The translations under genes were made by a program, and so were the position numbers. From assembly GCA_003427395.1 (NCBI GenBank), contig BFEA01000490.1:327633-357302 (forward strand): a DNA stretch of 29,670 bases, written 5' to 3'. Under the pieces are notes generated by a model that was given only the letters and a program-made list of their open reading frames with translations, made no database searches and was not told the DNA's origin. Source of the DNA: Chara braunii (Eukaryota > Streptophyta > Charophyceae > Charales > Characeae). Of the stretch, positions 26,821 to 29,670 are shown piece by piece; positions within the stretch are counted from its first letter, which is position 1, and each line of letters starts with the position of its first letter.

Positions 26821-27545
26821 ATGAAAAAGAGAAGTTAGTATGCAAAATAAGACCTTGGGGTAACCGAGGCATATGAGCTTCATGACGGTATACGACATGC
26901 GATTGGACCATCTTCTACTAATTCATAGAACGTTGGCAACCTTGAGTAGGTAAGAATCTGTAAGATGATGATTGAATGTAACGACAATAACTTGTTGATT
27001 AATTAGTTAAAGTTGTTGAAACACTACTTTGGCTCTTTGGCAAGGATCTGTTGAAGAGGTCTAAGGGTTGACTTAAACCACTAGTACCTCTGTCGCTTTA
27101 GAAATGAAAGAAAACGCCAGCTCCCAAAAAATTCAGAGGCCGAAATCGATGACGAATGCCATTGATAAATTTAATCGGTGGTCGCCGTTTCATTCCGACC
27201 CCCTGAAAGGTCGAAGACCCGTTATTTTTCGAACGGACAAAGGTAGTGGTTTAATGATGGAATAAAATTAAAATTCATGTCGATCATTTTTTTTTCCTCA
27301 TTGGCTATCGTGTTCAAAACTCTCCTGGTGTGTTTTTTTAACAATCCTGTAACTCGATTGGAACTTCGTGATTGGGATCTTGAAAGATGATTTTTTATGT
27401 TTATTGCATTTTTTATTTTTTTTTGAGAAACGAACAAGATATTCTGTAAGGTTGATCTTGTCCGCTCCAATCAACAATAAGTTCGAGGTTAGTGTATGTG
27501 AAAGACTAGTGGTGAGAGTAACGTACGATATATAAGACGAATCCA
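26821..27545 (+). other. Spacer between endonuclease-like and CxC-motif segments
   Basis: AT-rich DNA with short coding-like stretches (VTEAYELHDGIRHAIGP near 26858; RYSVRLILSAPINNKFEVSV near 27434) separated by stops. These may be eroded parts of the same retroelement or intron sequence. No independent gene is seen. Confidence 0.3.
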
Positions 27546-27821
27546 ATGAGAATGTATTTGGGGTTGGTAAGCAAGTTGGGGACATCCGAAGCATTAAAGC
27601 AAATTGTGGTCAAACACATTTGTGTCGTGTGGGTCAGGAACAAAAGTGTTGGTGATGTGCTGCATAATTTTAGGTTGTATGTAATAGAGGATGGTGTTGA
27701 ATGTCAATGCAAGGAATGTGATGTGCTCTTCCCACGGGTTGGAGAACACATATGTTTTTATCACAGTCAAGCCGAATTCCTTTCGGACCCGTTGAAAAAC
27801 GGTAAGAACATTATCAGGTAG
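27546..27821 (+). pseudogene. CxC-motif linker segment of a Penelope-like element
   Basis: An open frame of 91 codons from ATG 27546. It reads TSEALKQIVVKHICVVWVRN, then VGDVLHNFRLYVIEDG, then VECQCKECDVLFPRVGEHIC, then FYHSQAEF. The CQC-x2-C followed by H and C/H residues looks like a small zinc-binding module. N-terminal-endonuclease Penelope-like elements are known to join endonuclease and reverse transcriptase by a short domain with a CxC motif, and this segment sits in exactly that place. A donor-like G|GTAAGA occurs at 27802, and Penelope-type elements can retain introns, so the frame may be an exon. Identification rests on motif and order, not on a search. Confidence 0.5.
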
Positions 27822-28000
27822 AGGGAGGCTCAATCAAGAATCGGAAGGGGGGGGTGGTATCAACAATTGATTGGATTTTGGCAAGAGTAGCATCGTGAAG
27901 CAAAAATTTAGAAAAATGATAGGCAACCAAAAGTCGCATGCATGCTTTTTAGAGAACGGAGAAGCATCTATATCAGCATGCGAGTTAGGGGAAATGATAA

Positions 28001-28213
28001 CGTCGAGCGATTAGATTCGAGGGTCTTATTTGCTGCCCGATAGATCATAACCACGGGCACATACTTGTCTGTTGGCTACGATTGTATCGGAAAGGTATGA
28101 ATACTTTGTTCATTAAGAATCCACGGTTTGTGTCACGCACTGAAACTAATACAGAAATCAATGCACGACGTGATCAGTACAAGGACAGTGGGCTTGAACG
28201 CTTGGGTAAGTGA
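28001..28213 (+). pseudogene. N-terminal part of a Penelope-like reverse transcriptase
   Basis: A 70-codon frame reads EGLICCPIDHNHGHILVCWL, then RLYRKGMNTLFIKNPRFV, then [13 protein letters not shown]. The PIDxNxG...LVC..LY...... TLF block resembles the N-terminal part of Penelope-like reverse transcriptases, ahead of the catalytic palm. The Asp-containing palm motifs are absent: the frame ends at TGA 28211-28213, next to a consensus donor GGTAAGT (28205-28211), and an AC microsatellite starts 40 bp later. The element is therefore 3'-truncated, or continues after an intron not contained here. Confidence 0.45.
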
Positions 28214-28249
28214 AATCAAAGAGACTCATGAGTGTTGACATCTCTCTTT

Positions 28250-28283
28250 CACGCACGCGCGCACGCACACATACACACACACG

Positions 28284-28332
<49 letters not shown>

Positions 28333-28395
28333 AAACACACACTCACACACACACTCACACACACACGCACACACACATGTACACACACACATATA
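28250..28395. repeat. (AC)n microsatellite, compound
   Basis: About 145 bp of CA/CG/TA dinucleotides with a pure AC core around 28295-28330. It lies directly after the truncated reverse-transcriptase sequence. Elements of the N-terminal-endonuclease Penelope type are known to favour microsatellites as targets. Confidence 0.95.
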
Positions 28396-29005
28396 GGGAG
28401 GTGATGTTGAAGGAATGGTGAGGGAGCAGGAGGTCGAATATGGAGGAACTTACCAAGATGGAGATGAACATAATGTGAAGCGGTGAACCTCGAGTGACGT
28501 GCACTCGTTTTGGAATATATGAATTCAAAGTTCCAAATTGCCGCCTATAGGGTTGGGGTATTCTGCAAAGTTGTCCACGACAAAGGGAGGGTGGACCGGG
28601 TAAAATAGGGTGCAGGCCAGACCTTGACGGAGAGATGCAGATTGCAAATTTGCACCCCAGGCTGACAGGGGCATTTCACAAAGAATTCGGGCCAGAAGGG
28701 CATTCCGCTCTACCCACATCTTTTAGGGGCATTTTGGCATCATATATCTCAACTTTGAGGGGTATAACCCAAATTTTGCCATTAGGATAAGATACATCGC
28801 CATGATTTATGTTTTTTGTTTTTAAACTAAGCTATATTCTTCTTTCAATCTATCTATATACTAAAAAAAAATAAAAAATAAAAAATATATCTATATACTC
28901 ATCTATATCCTTTATCTTATCCATCTCATCCTCTCGCTAGTCTATATATAGTACAAAGGAACACCGACCAACCCGGATCTCTCCCCAGCTCACGGAGGTA
29001 GGTTT
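28396..29005. other. Unassigned DNA with TATCT/TATA-rich tract
   Basis: Bases 28790-28950 are rich in CTATATA/ATCTAT repeats and A-runs. A 64-codon minus-strand frame (28719-28525) has no recognisable features. No gene supported. Confidence 0.35.
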
Positions 29006-29100
29006 GCACCACAGCGGTGGTGCAGGAGAAGGGTTGTACCAGCCCCTCATTACGGTGATGTGGGGTGGGCAGGCACCGCCGATGGGGGAAACCGGCGGTG
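29006..29100. other. Two perfect 7-bp hairpins
   Basis: GCACCAC/GTGGTGC (29006-29012, 29017-29023; loop 4) and CACCGCC/GGCGGTG (29074-29080, 29094-29100; loop 13). They lie at the start of a plus-strand open frame (29004-29474, TTG start) that shows no known domain. Confidence 0.4.
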
Positions 29101-29670
29101 CTAGTGCCGCGCACAATAGCCAGTCATTGCACCTTCCCTTACCCTCGGCCAACCTCACATTAGAGGCATTTGATGGCCAAATGACCAATATCGTTGCCGC
29201 ACAGCAACCAACAACATTGGCCAAGGTCCTTACAACACTGGCTTGGGAACCAGAGAGAGCTAGTGACGGTGACGTCGCGCTCTTTCGCCACTCCTTCAAC
29301 CGCGGGGGTGACCGACCTTTTCCACCATGTCAGCCATTCGGTGATGGAAACGCGACATCGCGTGTCTTTTCTCGTCAGCTAACACAACATGTCAACCTTT
29401 CCCACCACGTCAACCCTTCAGGGATCAGGGGTCGTGATGGTCGGCCACCCCTATGGTTTGGTCCGCGAAGATAGGGTGCCAGGTGGGAAAGGTACATATG
29501 CACGAAGATCAGTCACCCATCCGTGGCTTTTCGCCAAGGGATGACTACAGGAAGGGCTCGTCACGCGTCTTGCCTGAAACAACGTTGTCCTTTCCTCCTC
29601 CGCTCCCAAGAATGTGAAAANAAATGCGGGAAAAAAAAAAAAAAAAAAAAAAAAAAANANNAAAGGAAAT
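29101..29670. other. Unassigned DNA ending in low-quality poly-A
   Basis: The plus frame 29004-29474 is open for 156 codons. It contains LEAFDGQMTNIVAAQQPTTL-like helical sequence, which could be an exon or Gag-like fragment, but nothing confirms it. The last 60 bases are a long A-run with Ns, typical of an assembly edge. Confidence 0.3.

Noticed and set aside
28158-28404. His/Thr- or Val/Cys-rich reading frames
   Set aside because: They are translations of the AC microsatellite.

Overview
The window looks like a nuclear scaffold from a green-lineage eukaryote, plausibly a charophyte (Chara-like) alga. The direct evidence is a plant-type U6 snRNA 3' half (10952-10999), a short atp9-like mitochondrial fragment (19629-19703), pieces matching the N-terminal-endonuclease Penelope-like retroelements known from green algae (26470-28213), and abundant microsatellites, homopolymers, inverted repeats and N gaps. 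Species is inference only. No intact conserved housekeeping gene is visible.

The most unusual part is 410-5750. It holds a minus-strand, head-to-tail array of about ten to twelve short, intron-free, mutually paralogous genes from three unrecognised families (called A, B and C here). They are packed as in a prokaryotic or viral operon. Three junctions are 4-bp ATGA overlaps, others overlap by 8 to 23 bp or are spaced by 4 to 7 bp. Two or three members are intact (2031-2759, 4524-4883, 1125-1313). The others carry single-base frameshifts, several in homopolymers. The last gene stops where a GC-rich palindrome and AT-rich repeat begin (1-412). The array could be an integrated virus-like or bacterial segment, a contaminating or misassembled piece, or a degraded tandem family.

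From 5750 to 14500 most sequence is non-coding: CT-rich tracts, a six-copy tandem repeat of about 112 bp (6936-7611), an exact-period 90-bp duplication (8991-9170), a low-quality stretch (9990-10300), and a chain of hairpins running into a split U6 sequence (10829-10999). An unrecognised 174-codon gene lies at 14730-15254, with a TATA motif and a TGACGTCA hairpin upstream.

From 15800 to 24900 the window holds a hairpin-rich segment (15813-16264), two related 32-bp palindromes, a TIR-bearing non-autonomous transposon of about 740 bp inserted in a TA tract (17209-17951), a 194-base N gap, the atp9 fragment, a pair of 0.3-kb direct repeats 745 bp apart, and a 44-bp-arm hairpin.

From 24900 to 28400, on the plus strand, lie a broken zinc-knuckle plus coiled-coil coding region, a GIY-YIG endonuclease-like domain, a CxC-motif segment and the start of a Penelope-like reverse transcriptase, cut off near an (AC)n microsatellite. 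This domain order fits the Chlamys/Naiad class of permuted Penelope-like elements. The right end is hairpin-bearing unassigned DNA and low-quality poly-A.
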